From NCBI GenBank assembly GCA_036924085.1, contig JAVGWX010000007.1, positions 30,667,953-30,731,952 on the forward strand: a stretch of DNA of 64,000 nt, given 5' to 3'. This DNA comes from Ariolimax columbianus (taxonomy: Eukaryota; Mollusca; Gastropoda; Stylommatophora; Arionidae). Positions within the stretch are counted from its first letter, which is position 1. Each line of letters opens with the position of its first letter. Below, piece by piece: positions 10,374-20,919 of the stretch. The translations under genes and the position numbers were made by a program. The notes beneath the pieces are model-generated. The model did no database searches and was not told the origin of the DNA. It saw nothing but the letters and a program-made list of their open reading frames with translations.

Positions 10374-11098
10374 CTACGAGGCGTGTTCAAATTAAACCGG
10401 ACCTAATTGCACCAAGTGAACATACGTACAATGCTCGCATGGCGTCACTTCTGATGTAAACAGCACATACCAACCGTCAAGTTTGCAAAACATCATTATC
10501 CTCCGACTTATAGTTTCTTCAGCAGACCGTTGAAAACATGGCGGGTGTGATTCGGAATCCGTACAGAGTAGCTCAACGACCGGTGATTTGATCTTTAACA
10601 GCTGAAGGATGTCGACCAGTTGGCATTCATCGCAGAATGCAGACAGTGTATGGGGATAAAAGTGTTTCGAAGACAACAATGGACAACGATGTTTAAACAC
10701 AAGCGTAAGTTAATGAAAGATCTTCCAAAACAAGGTCAGGCGCATATTGTTGCATCAGAAGATCAAATGTGATGCAGCAATTCGGGTGGACCGTCTCGTC
10801 AGTTCGCTACATTATTATCACCATACAATGCCTGCATTCTGCGGTGAATGTCATCTGGTCGACATCCTTCAGATGTTAAAGATCAAATCACCTCTCGCTG
10901 ATCAACTCTGGACGGATTCCGTATCAGTCAGTTATGTTTTTAACGGTCTGCTAAGGAAACTATGAGTTGGAGGATAATGACATTTTACAGACTTGACGGC
11001 TGGTATGTGCTGTTTACATCAGAAGTGACGTTATAATGCGCATCGTACGTATGTTCACTTGGTGCAGTTACGTCCGGTTTCATTTAACTACGCCTCGT
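10374..11098. mobile_element. Mariner-derived foldback element
   Basis: Left arm 10378-10664 and right arm 10811-11097 are inverted copies of each other, about 287 bp each, around a spacer of about 146 bp. Both arms start with the mariner-type terminus CGAGGCGT and continue through the first codons of a mariner transposase (the plus strand of the left arm contains IHRRMQTVYGDKSVSKTT). The spacer continues the transposase from the left arm (QGQAHIVASEDQ) and then stops. The structure is two 5' ends head to head, with no 3' end. It is non-autonomous. Confidence 0.8.
10525..10800 (+). pseudogene. Mariner transposase N-terminal fragment
   Basis: In the left arm and spacer the plus strand encodes a mariner DNA-binding domain: a VIRNPYRVAQRPVI-like start, EGCRPVGIHRRMQTVYGDK-like helix-turn-helix and SKTTMDN, then QGQAHIVASEDQ. 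In-frame stops occur at the end of helix 1 and after SEDQM. The catalytic DDD domain is absent. The inverted arm carries a second, more decayed copy of the same first part on the minus strand (within 10811-10960). Confidence 0.7.
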
Positions 11099-11109
11099 GC
11101 AATAGGATC

Positions 11110-11275
11110 TGCAGAAGACGGATGTGAAGCACCAAAAGTTACAAATGTTGCAGTCAAGCTGTGAACTAGCGAAACAACGCATTATTTTCTCAGAACTACA
11201 TCCTGCTACTTGCAAAGCCCTGTTCGGAGCTTGCTAGTGGGTGATTGAGATCGAGCAAAGAAAACGAAGAAGACT
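11110..11275 (+). mobile_element. SINE C, 3' part
   Basis: Contains GCAGTCAAGCTGTGAACTA, CTACTTGCAAAGCCCTGTTC and the end GATCGAGCAAAGAAAACGAAGAAGAC, all diagnostic of the family C 3' half with its GAA-rich tail. The 5' half is missing. Confidence 0.75.
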
Positions 11276-11864
11276 GCTAGAGAAGGTTTGAGCTTTTATA
11301 AGGGGGCATAACAAATTTCATAATTATCTCTCTGGCCTTCCTTAATTATAAGCTAGATGGGTTTGCTTAAGCATGTAACAGCACCCAGGACTTAACCACT
11401 GTCCCTATGTTGTAAGATACAACATCTATATTCGTTAATCAACTCCGGTGATCTGTAAATATCCGAGTGAAACTTCGGCAACTTTATTCAGAAAGTATCT
11501 AAGACAGTTCCTCTACTCAGTAGTCTCCATCGTAATAAAACAGAACCCACTCTACTGTATATGTTAATTTCTATTGATCATCCTCTTCCATATGTACAGT
11601 ATCGTGTCTGCACATTTTCTTGTTATCTCTTTCTTCCTTGCCTTCGTGCTTTAAAGCTCGTTGTTTCGTAGTTTATAATTCAATTCAAGTGACGTTCGTG
11701 ACCAAGGTTGGCTGTAATGGCCATCCTGTATCATTGGTCTCTTGTCTTGACGGTGCACTCTGCCAGACTGATATTAGTCCATCTTTCGATGCTGCTCTCC
11801 CACTTATAATGATGCCCTCCTCGTTTCCTCCGACTTTCCCCTCCAGTATTATTTTCGATAAGGG
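11276..11864. other. No gene recognised
   Basis: T-rich in places. The 85-codon plus-strand frame (11620-11877) has no motif I recognise and runs into the SINE. Confidence 0.4.
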
Positions 11865-11867
11865 ATC

Positions 11868-12260
11868 AAGATGCTGAACAGTGCATGAGCTGCAGAGTCC
11901 AGAAGCTGACTGTTTCCTCCAGAACCAGCTACCCAGAGCTGCGATAACCCTTCTACACCTTCATGTGATACTTCAGGATAACAGGCTACAATAGGATATA
12001 CCTGATAGGGAGAATGGATCGAAAAGGTAAGGCTATCCCTGTACCCAAAAATGCAAACTGAAGTCGGATGTGTCGGACCGAAAGATGAAAAAATCGCAGT
12101 CAGGCTGTAAACCTCGACACAACGCATTCCGATCTCCAAACTACATTCAGCTACGTGCAAAGCCCTTTCCATGGCTTAGTAGCCGGTGTCTGAGAACTAC
12201 CGTTTGCAAAGCCCTTTCCATGGCTTAGTAGCCGGCGTCTGAGAACTACCGAGAAAGAAG
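11868..12260 (+). mobile_element. SINE C with 49-bp tandem duplication
   Basis: A near full-length copy. It begins GGGATCAAGATGCTGAAC and has the core CTGAAGTCGGATGTGTCGGACC followed by CAGGCTGTAAACCTCGACAC. The 3' part is tandemly duplicated with a 49-bp period (first copy from 12156, second from 12205: TGCAAAGCCCTTTCCATGGC). Confidence 0.8.
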
Positions 12261-12715
12261 TGTGCTCTGTGCACTTGCAGTATCATTATGCAACATGCAC
12301 TTATTGTGTAATAGGGAAACTTGCAACACAGATATGCCTCATCTTTCGTTTAGACAGGCTCTGTTTTGATTTGAAAATGTACTTTTTCCCGTCAATTATC
12401 AGCGCCGGTTCTGCTCCCACTGGATCATAGGTCTTGATTAAATACACACCAAGTCCTCTATACTGTGCTGTTATCTCCAGTGCTATCCGTTTCTGTCCTG
12501 TTTCTTTTGTTCTCCTTCTTTGTCTTTATCATCTTATTGTTCATAAACTTTTAAAAATGTTCTCCCAGCTGACGTGTATTATTTGCATCCATTGTTTGTC
12601 AGCATCTCCCGTTTTTGTATCAGCATTTTCCATGTGTCATTTGGTCATGCATTGTCTCTTTTATCTTTGGGGGACAGGAGGGGGGGTGGGGGTTATTTGT
12701 GTAAGTTGACTAGAG
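12261..12715. other. No gene recognised; G-rich tract
   Basis: Contains a T-rich stretch and a GGGGGGTGGGGG-like run at about 12676-12690. No protein motif was seen. Confidence 0.4.
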
Positions 12716-13025
12716 GTAATAGCACATGCAGAACTGTGCGAAGAAAAATGGCAACAGCCAATAGAGCAGATATATGGCGATGTATTGGACACACCCTCAG
12801 AAAGAAACCGGGCAGCATAAACAGACATCTGCCGGATTGGAACTCACAGAGAAAGAGACGAGCGGAATCGTCAAGAAACACCTAGCGGCGAACGATCGAA
12901 TGTGAGTCAATGTAATCGATGTCTCGTGGGTGGAACTCAAGAAGACATCACTGATGGAGATACTATGTTGGGATTATATTATCCGACGAGAACCAGGCTG
13001 ATGAAAGATGATGATGATGATGTGG
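12716..13025 (+). pseudogene. LINE C-terminal fragment with GAT tail
   Basis: The plus strand encodes a characteristic LINE C-terminal stretch, WRCIGHTLRKKPGSINRHL then LPDWNSQRKRR (12574-12885 frame), followed by stops. It ends in a GATGATGATGATGATG microsatellite at 13009-13023, a usual LINE 3' tail. The RT is missing, so this is a strongly 5'-truncated copy. Confidence 0.75.
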
Positions 13026-13127
13026 ATTTATGAAAGATTGATAAGTTCTCAACGTATTATATAAATTTATGAAAAAGACATAATCAGACAAATATTCCAA
13101 GTATGCAGTTGACGTTGTGACATCAGC

Positions 13128-13327
13128 CAGGATGACAAGCATGTGACATCAGCCAGGATGACAAGCATGTGACATCAGCCAGGAGGACAAGCATGTGACA
13201 TCAGCCAGGATGACAAGCATGTGACATCAGCCAGGAGGACAAGCATGTGACATCAGCCAGGATGACAAGCATGTGCCATCAGCCAGGAGGACAAGCATGT
13301 GACATCAGCCAGGATGACAAGCATGTA
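13128..13327. repeat. 26-bp minisatellite, ~7.5 units
   Basis: The unit is GACATCAGCCAGGATGACAA plus GCATGT. The middle alternates between GGATGAC and GGAGGAC in successive units from the second onward, suggesting a 52-bp dimer amplified as a block. Confidence 0.95.
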
Positions 13328-13378
13328 TGAATAATTTTCTTTCCAAAGAAGAGTAATCAAAGTCAACTGAAACATATT

Positions 13379-13801
13379 GATCAAGATAGTAAGTCAAAAC
13401 GGCTTATCCAAGCCAGATACATGACCAAATGGGAAACCGAACATACTGGTTACACCAAAAACGATGCCTATTACCAGTTGAACCGAAGAGAGCAGGTCGT
13501 TGTCTTCAGACTTCGCACTGGCCACAACAGACTGAGGTACCACCTATTCAACAAATTGAAGATAGGGTGTACCGACGAATGCCCGTGCGGTACTGGTAAA
13601 ATGACCACTGAACATCTGCTGCAGAACTGCCCGACATACGAGGATCAGAGAGAGCAGATGTGGCCATTGCCAGTGGAACCACAAGACAAGCTCTATGGCA
13701 GTGGCGAGAGCCTCAGGATGACCGCCGCTTTTTTCGAAAAAATAATGGTTACTGTCTGACTGTGTACGCAGAAGAAGAAGAAGAAGAAGATCAAGATAGT
13801 A
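13379..13801 (+). mobile_element. RNase H LINE, 5'-truncated insertion with 13-bp TSD
   Basis: GATCAAGATAGTA occurs at 13379-13391 and again at 13789-13801, a perfect 13-bp target-site duplication. The insert (13392-13788) holds only the C-terminal end of the RNase H LINE plus its (GAA)n tail at 13771-13788. Perfect flanks imply a fairly recent insertion produced by truncated target-primed reverse transcription. Confidence 0.9.
13392..13759 (+). pseudogene. RNase H LINE C-terminal domain
   Basis: The frame from 13421 encodes the domain after RNase H: TKWETEHTGYTKND, FRLRTGHNRLRYHLF, and a cysteine/histidine cluster CPCGTGKMTTEHLLQNCP, then ends at TGA before the GAA tail. The cluster (Cys-X-Cys, His, Cys) resembles a zinc-knuckle-like end common to this LINE lineage. 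This is the 3' terminus of the parent ORF, without catalytic domains. It is closely similar to the ends of the copies at 29895-31020, 41305-44055 and 45624-49824. Confidence 0.85.
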
Positions 13802-13887
13802 GCCTTCGTTCGTGTTCCTGACAAAAATTTACTTTGTCACAGCAGTCTGGCCACAAAGTTGGGATCGACACTGTATTCCCTATAGTA

Positions 13888-14195
13888 GTCATTTTTTTTT
13901 TTTGCTTAGATGTTTGCCTCACTAGTTTCTACTGGCGGGGGCGCGCCATTTTCCACCCCAGACCGTAGTCCATTGGGCGATACCAGGACGTATAAACCAG
14001 TGCTTGGATGCATGTGTGCGTCTGTGTGTACCTATGCTAGGTTTGTGCGCCCTCAGAAGCTAGCCCAACCAAAGTGCAATGGAAGGGCCTCACCATGAGG
14101 GTGCGTGTGAAAGTTGTGCAAGAGCGTGACTGTAGGACAGAGTCAAATGAAATAGAGTGAGGTGAGAAGAGAAGAGTTCACCCCCAGTGTGAAAC
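13888..14195 (-). mobile_element. SINE D, copy 1
   Basis: A dispersed repeat of about 300 bp with a poly-A end (poly-T on the plus strand at 13892-13904). Diagnostic phrases on the plus strand are GCTTAGATGTTTGCCTCACT, CCATTTTCCACCCCAGACCG and GTGCGCCCTCAGAAGCTAGC. It matches 34360-34655 in the opposite orientation and 56255-56400. No pol III box was identified, so SINE is the best guess from length and tail. Confidence 0.75.
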
Positions 14196-14325
14196 ATGTG
14201 TGTGAAGTCAACTTATTGTGAAGCCTCTTATAGTTCTGGAGCCAGGAAGACCGTTCGCTCTACCTCCTCAAGTATGTATAGAAATGTAGGAAGAGCCACT
14301 GTCACCGGCTACCAATAAAACGTCG

Positions 14326-14365
14326 TTAACCCTTTAAAGTCCGGCCTAATTTATTAGATTCATTT
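14326..14365. mobile_element. Solo piggyBac-like MITE end
   Basis: TTAACCCTTTAAAGTCC followed by a TTTATTAGATT motif resembles the left end of the MITE at 8603. No partner end was seen nearby. Confidence 0.45.
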
Positions 14366-14374
14366 CATCTCTGT

Positions 14375-15000
14375 TGTTACGATGTTTCTTTTATCTCTGT
14401 TTGTTAATGTCGAATGATGACACTGATAGCACAAGGTGGGTAGGAAAATTATGCTGACTAGGGTTCTTTTTGTATCAATTATCACGTGCTTACATAGTAA
14501 TATCGGAGACATTTCCTAATGATCTGCCTTGATTTATTACATTTGTTTTGTATTTCGGTGTTGCCTTTACCATCTGCTGAGATTATGTTACCTTAGTACG
14601 TGAATTTGTTCACCTGCTTTACCTGGTTGGTTTTGTATGAATATTGTTGTCTATAAGTCTTTTCTTACAATCGCCGTAACTCCGATTTTCTCAATGTGGA
14701 TTTTCATATTATAATTCGTGCAGACCCCATTAAGTTTGATAAAATGTTCCTGCAGATGTTTTTCCAACGATGCTATTAGTAAGTAGCCATCAGCAAAGAG
14801 AAGTTCATTTAAGCGATCACTGAGGTTGTCTCCCTGACTAATGTAGGTTATGTTTAGATATTTTGTCTATTTATGTGATAAACAGTAAAGGCGATAGTAC
14901 ACAACCATGCCGTAAACTTAATGAAATATTAAATTTTTCGTAATATCCTGCGTTTGTTCGTACTGTGCATTGCCTATTTATATAAAGACTTTAATATAGA
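14375..15000 (-). pseudogene. LINE reverse transcriptase, heavily decayed
   Basis: Not visible as a long open frame. Read in pieces, the minus strand encodes RLNELLFADGYLLIASLEKH, NYNMKIHIEKIGVTAIVRK, GNTEIQNKCNKSRQI and IIFLPTLCYQCHH-like segments, in the order expected across an RT from the YADD block onward. The block reads FADG, so one catalytic Asp is lost. Many stops and frameshifts are present. It is related to the element at 36228-37040. Confidence 0.65.
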
Positions 15001-15715
15001 TTGGAGACATATTTATTTACGTCATAATGTTCTAAAGCGGACATGGCACTCGGTCGAACTCTTTCTCTTAATGTAAGAAAGCAATGTGTTTATTTTATGA
15101 AAGTATGATATCTTTTCTACGCACAAGAAACCAGTAGTACTGACGAATCTTTACTTGAAACTGATGCATTCACTGTTATATTACATAATGCTAGCCGTTA
15201 TATCGACGACCAGCTGAGGGCTAGAGACATGCTTCTTTCTGCTAACACATGCGGAAATTTTGCACCTGCGAGACAGGAGATATGAAAGCAGGTCGCACCA
15301 TATTCACCACCGTACTCGGAGATCAGCTCTTTTCTGGGATGTACTTTTAAAACCTTCGAAATGGGTGGTCAGCTCATAATCATGTAACCAAAAGGACTAT
15401 ATTTGTTGTTGGAAGTACTGTGCCTCGTTAAAAGAGGATTGCTCTAAAAAAACACACAAAAAACAAGGAACAACGAAGAGCGATTCGTCCTCTACACTGG
15501 AGCGAGAGTACTTTTCTGCTGTGCACGGTGAGTAGTGGCAAGGAGTTCTTTATTTGTGTTGAAAGAGTATCTCAACATTCATCTCTCACAAAAATCAAAA
15601 ATATGCTTTCTTAACATTGATACCTTTTTTTTCCTTTTGATCACTTTGTGGAATACTCTTTTTTTTATACTCTTCTTCACTTATCTTATAATTCGTTATG
15701 AAATGTTATTAGTTC
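15001..15715. other. No gene recognised
   Basis: AT-rich DNA with T-rich runs near 15620-15680. No motif was seen in the 62-codon plus-strand frame at 15535-15723. Confidence 0.4.
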
Positions 15716-15990
15716 ACATATAATGAGTCTCGTAACCTTGAAGATCGTTGAGGCACTGTCATTGCAGTTTGCCGAACCATTTTCCCCCATACCTCTCGAT
15801 ATTTCGCCAGGGTATCAGTTTCAGCTATAGACCTTTCCGTCCACTCTTTTATATTGTTTTCCCATCTAATTTGTGGTCTCCCTCTACCACGCTTCCCAGG
15901 CACAGTGCCTTGTCGGACGGTCTTGGTCAGCCTAACCGATCGTGATATATATCCATACCATGTCAATTTTCGTGTTTTTACTAAAGTCAA
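15709..15990 (-). pseudogene. LINE C-terminal fragment
   Basis: The 93-codon minus-strand frame encodes TRKLTWYGYISR, GTVPGKRGRGRPQIRW and ENNIKEWTERSIAET. This is the basic GKRGRGRP...W..I.EWT tail common to endonuclease/RT LINEs, including those at 6275-7200 and 16500-17480. The RT catalytic part is absent. Confidence 0.8.
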
Positions 15991-16399
15991 TATGTTTTAA
16001 TATCCTCCCTCCTTCCTAACAATTTCAAGAACTCTCTCGTTTGTAACGCGATCCAATTATGAAATGCTAAGAATTAATCGCAAGTATCTCATTTCCATTG
16101 CACAAATTTGACGTTATTAGGTAGCCTTCAGAGTCCAAGTCTCACACGCGTAGAGGTATAATCGACTGCCAGAGCTAAACTAGTTGTGCAATGTGAAGTG
16201 TTGGAGAGCCAAATGCCTTAGATGGGCTTATTTTAGTGAACAATAACAGCCATCGACATGAATGTCCATCGTTGTCGACATTACGGAAACAATAACTACA
16301 GCCAAGTCCTTTCTTCACTACCTACATATATGTATATCCTACTTCATCGGGTTCACCTTTCCTCTGTGATATCTATTCCGTGGACAAACTGCACTAGGA
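15991..16399. other. No gene recognised; possible LINE remnants
   Basis: No clear motif. Some minus-strand RT thumb sequence may continue upstream of the 15709-15990 fragment, but it is too decayed to call. Confidence 0.35.
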
Positions 16400-16515
16400 G
16401 CTGTTGCAGGCTGTTTCCAGGGCCGCCATGTAGTCAGGGGGGGGGGGGGAGGATCTTAGTCAGCTTTGATTCGCGACCTTGATGCAAGCAGTCAGGTACG
16501 AGTCGCTGACTGCTG
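16400..16515 (-). mobile_element. SINE C fragment interrupted by poly-G
   Basis: GCAAGCAGTCAGGTACGAGTCGCTGACTGC matches the family C head. A run of about 12 G residues near 16437-16449 interrupts it. Confidence 0.55.
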
Positions 16516-16579
16516 TCACTTCATGTTCAATTCTAGTGCCATCTCCGCATCGAAGGTCGACTGCAATAAATCTCCAATG

Positions 16580-16621
<42 letters not shown>

Positions 16622-17480
16622 CCGTAATTGTGCAATCTGATAGGCATTTTTCCGGTCCATTTCCTGATTTTATTCACCCACTTAAAGAGTTGTGTGCCTC
16701 TTGAACGACTGCCTTCCACCTTACCCTACAGTATGGTATTCAACAAGGAGGTATGTCTTGTTATATGGCCAAACTAGCGTAATTGTCTTACTCTGATTTC
16801 GGTCATTAATTCTCTTTTCACTTCCAACTTTTTCAATACCTCTTAATTTGTTTTCTTCTGTTTCCAAAAAATGCGACCCAATCTTCTATATACCCACATT
16901 TCGAAATTTCTATACTCTTTTACAATTTGATATCCATTGTCCGTGTTTCTGCGCCATAAAGAAGTGACGAGTATACATAACATCTGACAATTCTCATTTT
17001 CAAATTCTGATTTATCCGTTTGGGTGTCAGTTTGTGTCGCATGTTGTCGATTACCATCTTGGCCATACCTATTCTCTTTCTGATTTCTTTTTCACAGCTC
17101 CCATCTTCCGTTATTATATGACCTATATTGGAGAAACGCTGTACCTGTTCCAATAGTTGATCTTTTATTTGTATCTGCATACATGGTTTCCTGTCACTTT
17201 TCCCAACTATCATAGTCTTTGTTTTTGTTATGTTTATGTCTAATTCATTTCACTTGTTGTGTATATTGTTGTCACAAACTCCTGTAATTCTTGCTCACTT
17301 TTTGCCATAAAAACTGTGTCATCCGCATATCTAAGATTATTTATTGCCACTACTCCAATAAGAATCACTGTCATCTCTTCTATCTGTTGGAATATTTGTT
17401 ATGTGTAGATATTAAAAAGACAAGGGGATAATACACATCCCTGTCTCACTCCTCTTTATACATCTATATTTGAAGAGCAT
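16516..17480 (-). pseudogene. LINE reverse transcriptase, decayed
   Basis: Minus-strand RT order is preserved. Around 17400-17475 it encodes GVRQGCVLSPCLFNIYT. Around 17285-17345 is LRYADDTVFMAKSEQELQEF, with an intact YADD. The 97-codon frame (16920-17213) has QVQRFSNIGHIITEDGSCEK and YSSLLYGAETRTMD, and 16516-16719 carries FKWVNKIRKWTGK. Frameshifts and stops separate the parts. A (CT)n tract interrupts the 3' part at 16577-16618. The 5' side is cut off at the 37-bp minisatellite. Confidence 0.8.
16577..16620. repeat. (CT)n microsatellite
   Basis: About 20 CT units inside the decayed LINE; they generate arginine/glutamate-rich frames on the minus strand. Confidence 0.95.
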
Positions 17481-17501
17481 AACGTGCACTGCTCATGTTA
17501 T

Positions 17502-17723
17502 GATGCACATTGGCCCCGTTGTTACATCTGACTAGTATGATGCACATTTGCCCCGTTGTTACATCTGACTAGTATGATGCACATTGGCCCCGTTGTTACA
17601 TCTGACTAGTATGATGCACAGTGGCCCCGTTGTTACATCTGACTAGTATGATGCACATTGGCCCCGTTGTTACATCTGACTAGTATGATGCACATTGGCC
17701 CCGTTGTTACATCTGACTAGTAT
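17502..17723. repeat. 37-bp minisatellite, 6 units
   Basis: Six nearly identical 37-bp units (GATGCACATTGGCCCCGTTG then TTACATCTGACTAGTAT). Only isolated substitutions occur (for example CATTTG and CAGTGG), indicating recent amplification. It lies about 20 bp from the broken 5' side of the LINE at 16516-17480. Confidence 0.95.
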
Positions 17724-17841
17724 GCCTCCAAACAATCGGACGAGCCTATAGCACCAGAAGCAGTGCTTCGGAACAAGGGGAAGATCTGGTCAAAAGATAA
17801 GATTATGAAAATAATATATAAAATAGGAAAACTAATGTATA

Positions 17842-17912
<71 letters not shown>

Positions 17913-18485
17913 CACACGATATCGCATTTGTCATTGATGTCTATCGACAGAAGTGGTAATGAGATGAAGTAATAACAAAGTAAAGATTTTCCTAAACAGT
18001 CTCCACCAAGTTCTTAAGAAAGTTCCATCCGGTCCTGGTCATTGTGTTTGTTGAATTTGTCTACATGCGACAACAGAGATGTCGAAAATACATTCATACA
18101 GCTCATGTCCCTTACCGCTACCCTGTTCCGACCCTCTCAGTACTCTGAGTTAAGAGACACCCTTGTTACAGATATTAGGTCCATAAAACGCAGCTATCAC
18201 GTCAGGGTTTACCCAGAGATGTTATAAACCAGGCACTCATGAAGAACACTTGATGACTTAAGTGTAGGGGCACTGTGTTAAGTTTCAATGTCTAGGCTAG
18301 ACCTTATATGCGCCGCTAATAAAAAAAATGCTCAAGCAATTCAAGTTTTAGATTTTCGACATATTTATAATAAAATGTTAACAATATTTTTTTTTTTAAA
18401 TTAAGGTGGTACTGTAGTTAATATATATATGTTAAAAAATTTTTTTACATAAATATATATATATTTATGTATGCATATATACGTA
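17724..18485. other. No gene; (CA)n/(CGCA)n and AT-rich tracts
   Basis: A (CA)n tract with an internal CGCA-repeat section spans 17844-17915. AT-rich DNA fills 18300-18485. The frame over 18042-18227 looks somewhat coding-like but has no motif I can name. Confidence 0.5.
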
Positions 18486-18620
18486 ATAATAATAATAGCT
18501 GTTCATCGTTGTCGATGAAAACCGCCGACATCATCCTTGTCACAGATTTCCCTGTTGGGTGTGGGTGCGCATGTGGCTGAACAGGCCAATGCGAGCACGA
18601 AAACATCTGCTACATATCGG

Positions 18621-19211
18621 TCACACGAGGTTTGTAGAAGGGGATGGTGTTCCCGCTGCTCGGGATTTCCGCGTCTCGCGTCTGCTCTGGGCTTTCACAA
18701 CACGGTCGTCTTCACCGGCAGCTACACCCGATTTGACTGCGCTTCTCCAGTCAGATCTGTTTTGCGCAAGACATTCCCAGGTGTCGATGTCTATCTGGCA
18801 ACTTTTTAGTGAGTCCTTCAGACCGTCTTTAAAACGTTTCTTTGGGCGCCCTCTCTCGCGCCATCCCTCTCTCAGCTCGCCGTAGAGAAGCTTCTTTGGG
18901 AGCCGCTCGTCTGACATACGGACGAGGTGTCCGGTCCATCCTAGTCGTGCTTTTTCTAGCAGTGCATGGATGCTGGGCATGTTAGCCCTCGAGAGAACCT
19001 CGATGTCAGTGACACGATCTTGCCATCGGATGTGGAATATTCGCCTCAGGCAACCTGTGTGGAAGTGGTTTAACCTCCTTGCATGTCCAGAGTATACAGT
19101 CCAGCTTTCGCAAGCGTATAGTAGGGTTGGAATGATGGTTGCACGGTACTTTGAGTTTGCTCTTGACACTGATGCCACGACGTGCCCAGACCATCGAGCG
19201 CATTCTACCAA
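18621..19211 (-). pseudogene. LINE RT C-terminal tail
   Basis: This frame continues the RT after the frameshift: IIPTLLYACESWTVY, CLRRIFHIRWQDRVTDIEVL, RLGWTGHLVRMSDERLPKKL, RERGRPKKRFKDGLK. Beyond the frame's stop-side, downstream sequence to about 18520 contains a decayed cysteine/histidine-containing end. This C-terminal region is thought to bind template RNA in related LINEs. Confidence 0.85.
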
Positions 19212-20076
19212 AGGCTGTGCTGGCCTTTGCTATTCTGCTTGCCACCTCATCGTCTAGGCTGACAGATCTCAACAGCGTGCTGCCCAGATATGTGAATTTG
19301 TCTACGGCATTCAACGTCTGCCCGCTGACTGTAGTCTCTGGTTTTGTGTACGGCATGCCTGGTGCTGGTTGGTACATGACCTCTGTTTTTTTGGCATTTA
19401 TGGTCAAGCCAAAATTTGTGCATGCGGCAGAGAACTGGTCCATTCCAACCTGCATGTTCAGTTCTGAGCTGCTCATTAGAGCGCAGTCGTCAGCAAATAC
19501 AAGTTCCCTGATTATGTCGCCAGCCACTTTGGTTTTGGCCTTCATTCTTCTGGAATTGAGTAATTTGCCATCTGTGCGGTACTTTATGGATATTCCAAGC
19601 TCCAATGATCTGAAGGCCTCTGTCATCGTGGCCGCGAACATCATGCTGAACAAAGTCGGGGCGAGTACACATCCTTGTTTTACCCCGTTTGATACTAGAA
19701 ACGTTTTAGAGATTGCACCGCTGTCCAGTACACGAGCACACAAGCCTTCGTGTAGCTGTTTCACCATTGTTATGAACTTGTTGGGGCAGCCAAACTTAGA
19801 CATTATCATCCACAGCCCTCCTTTGTTAACTGTATCAAATGCCTTTGTCAAATCAATAAATGTGGTGTACAAGGCCTGATTTTGTTCTCGACACTTCTCT
19901 TGTACTTGGCGAGCGGCAAATATCATGTCCACTGTTCCTCTTCCGGCTCTGAATCCATATTGGCTTTCTGGAAGGTGGTGGCTTTGTTCGAGGTGTTTGA
20001 TGAGCCTGTTTAGCAGTAAGCGAGCTAGGATCTTGCCTGCTTCGGAGAGTAGCGATATTCCACGATGATTGTCGCA
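19006..20076 (-). pseudogene. LINE reverse transcriptase core
   Basis: In the same frame as the preceding segment. After the stop it continues with HRGISLLSEAGKILARLLL and YGFRAGRGTVDMI, then the frame starting at 19932: FIDLTKAFDTVN (first catalytic Asp), NGVKQGCVLAPTLFSMMF, and ELVFADDCALMSS at about 19486-19497 (both catalytic Asps present). KFTYLGSTLL and the thumb region follow. All three catalytic aspartates are intact. A frameshift near 19135-19160 moves the C-terminus to another frame. Confidence 0.9.
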
Positions 20077-20919
20077 TTACTGACGTTTGCCTTTTCTTTT
20101 GTACATGTGAACGATTGAGGCGTCCTTTAGCTCCTGCGGAATATTTCCTTCAGCCCACATGTGCCAGAAGAGTTCAGTGATCCTTCTGGTGAGGGATGGG
20201 CCAGCTGTCTTATATACCTCTGCTGGTATTGCATCAGCTCCTTGAGCTTTTCCTATAGATAGTGAACTGATTGCCCTGTCGATTTCCTCCTCAGTAATGA
20301 CTTCATCCAACGCCAGGTTCAGTTCCACCTGCGGCATTCGCCGGATGGCCTCTTCATTTATGGACGATGGGTGGTTTAGTATTTTGCAGAAGTGGTCTGC
20401 CCATCTGTCTAGAATCTGAACCTTATCTGTTAGCAGTACCCCATCCGCACTGCGAACTGGAGTATTACTAGATGGCTGCGGGCCGTAGAGAGCTTTCAGT
20501 GCCTCGTAAAACCGTTTGGTGTCATGACGCTCGGCGAACATCTCAATTTCGTCAGCTCTTTTGCTGAGCCAGGAGTCTTGCATCTCTCTAAGCCTGGTCT
20601 GGACAGTATTGCGAGCAGTATTGAAGGCAGCTTTTGCTGCCGGAGATGGTGTGTCCCTCTGGTATTCCCTGTGCGCTTCATGTTTTGCACCGAGAAGGCC
20701 CTGTATTTCCAGATCGTTCTCATCAAACCAGTCCTTATGCTTGCGCGTAAGTGGGCCAATGTGTTTAACAGCTGTATCGTAGAGTGTGTTTCTCAATGAT
20801 GCCCAGTTCTCTTCGATGTCGTTCTTTTCAACACGAAGCTCAGATAGTCTACCCTCAAGCTCTTCCTGGAAGCCTCCTCTCGTGGATTTGTATTTCAGCT
20901 GAGAGACATTTAGCCTCAT
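20077..20919 (-). pseudogene. LINE linker and start of RT
   Basis: A 280-codon open frame. The first about 160 residues are a charged linker typical between endonuclease and RT (WFDENDLEIQGLL, KRFYEALKALYGP). Residues about 210-280 form the start of the RT: EEEIDRAISSLSIGKAQGAD, IPAEVYKTAG, and GNIPQELKDASIVHMYKRKG. It ends at a TAA (20077-20079) in frame with the next RT segment, so a single nonsense change separates the two parts. Confidence 0.85.

Noticed and set aside
19139..19879. 246-codon plus-strand frame
   Set aside because: It lies antisense to the LINE RT core with clear RT motifs on the other strand; it is a shadow frame.
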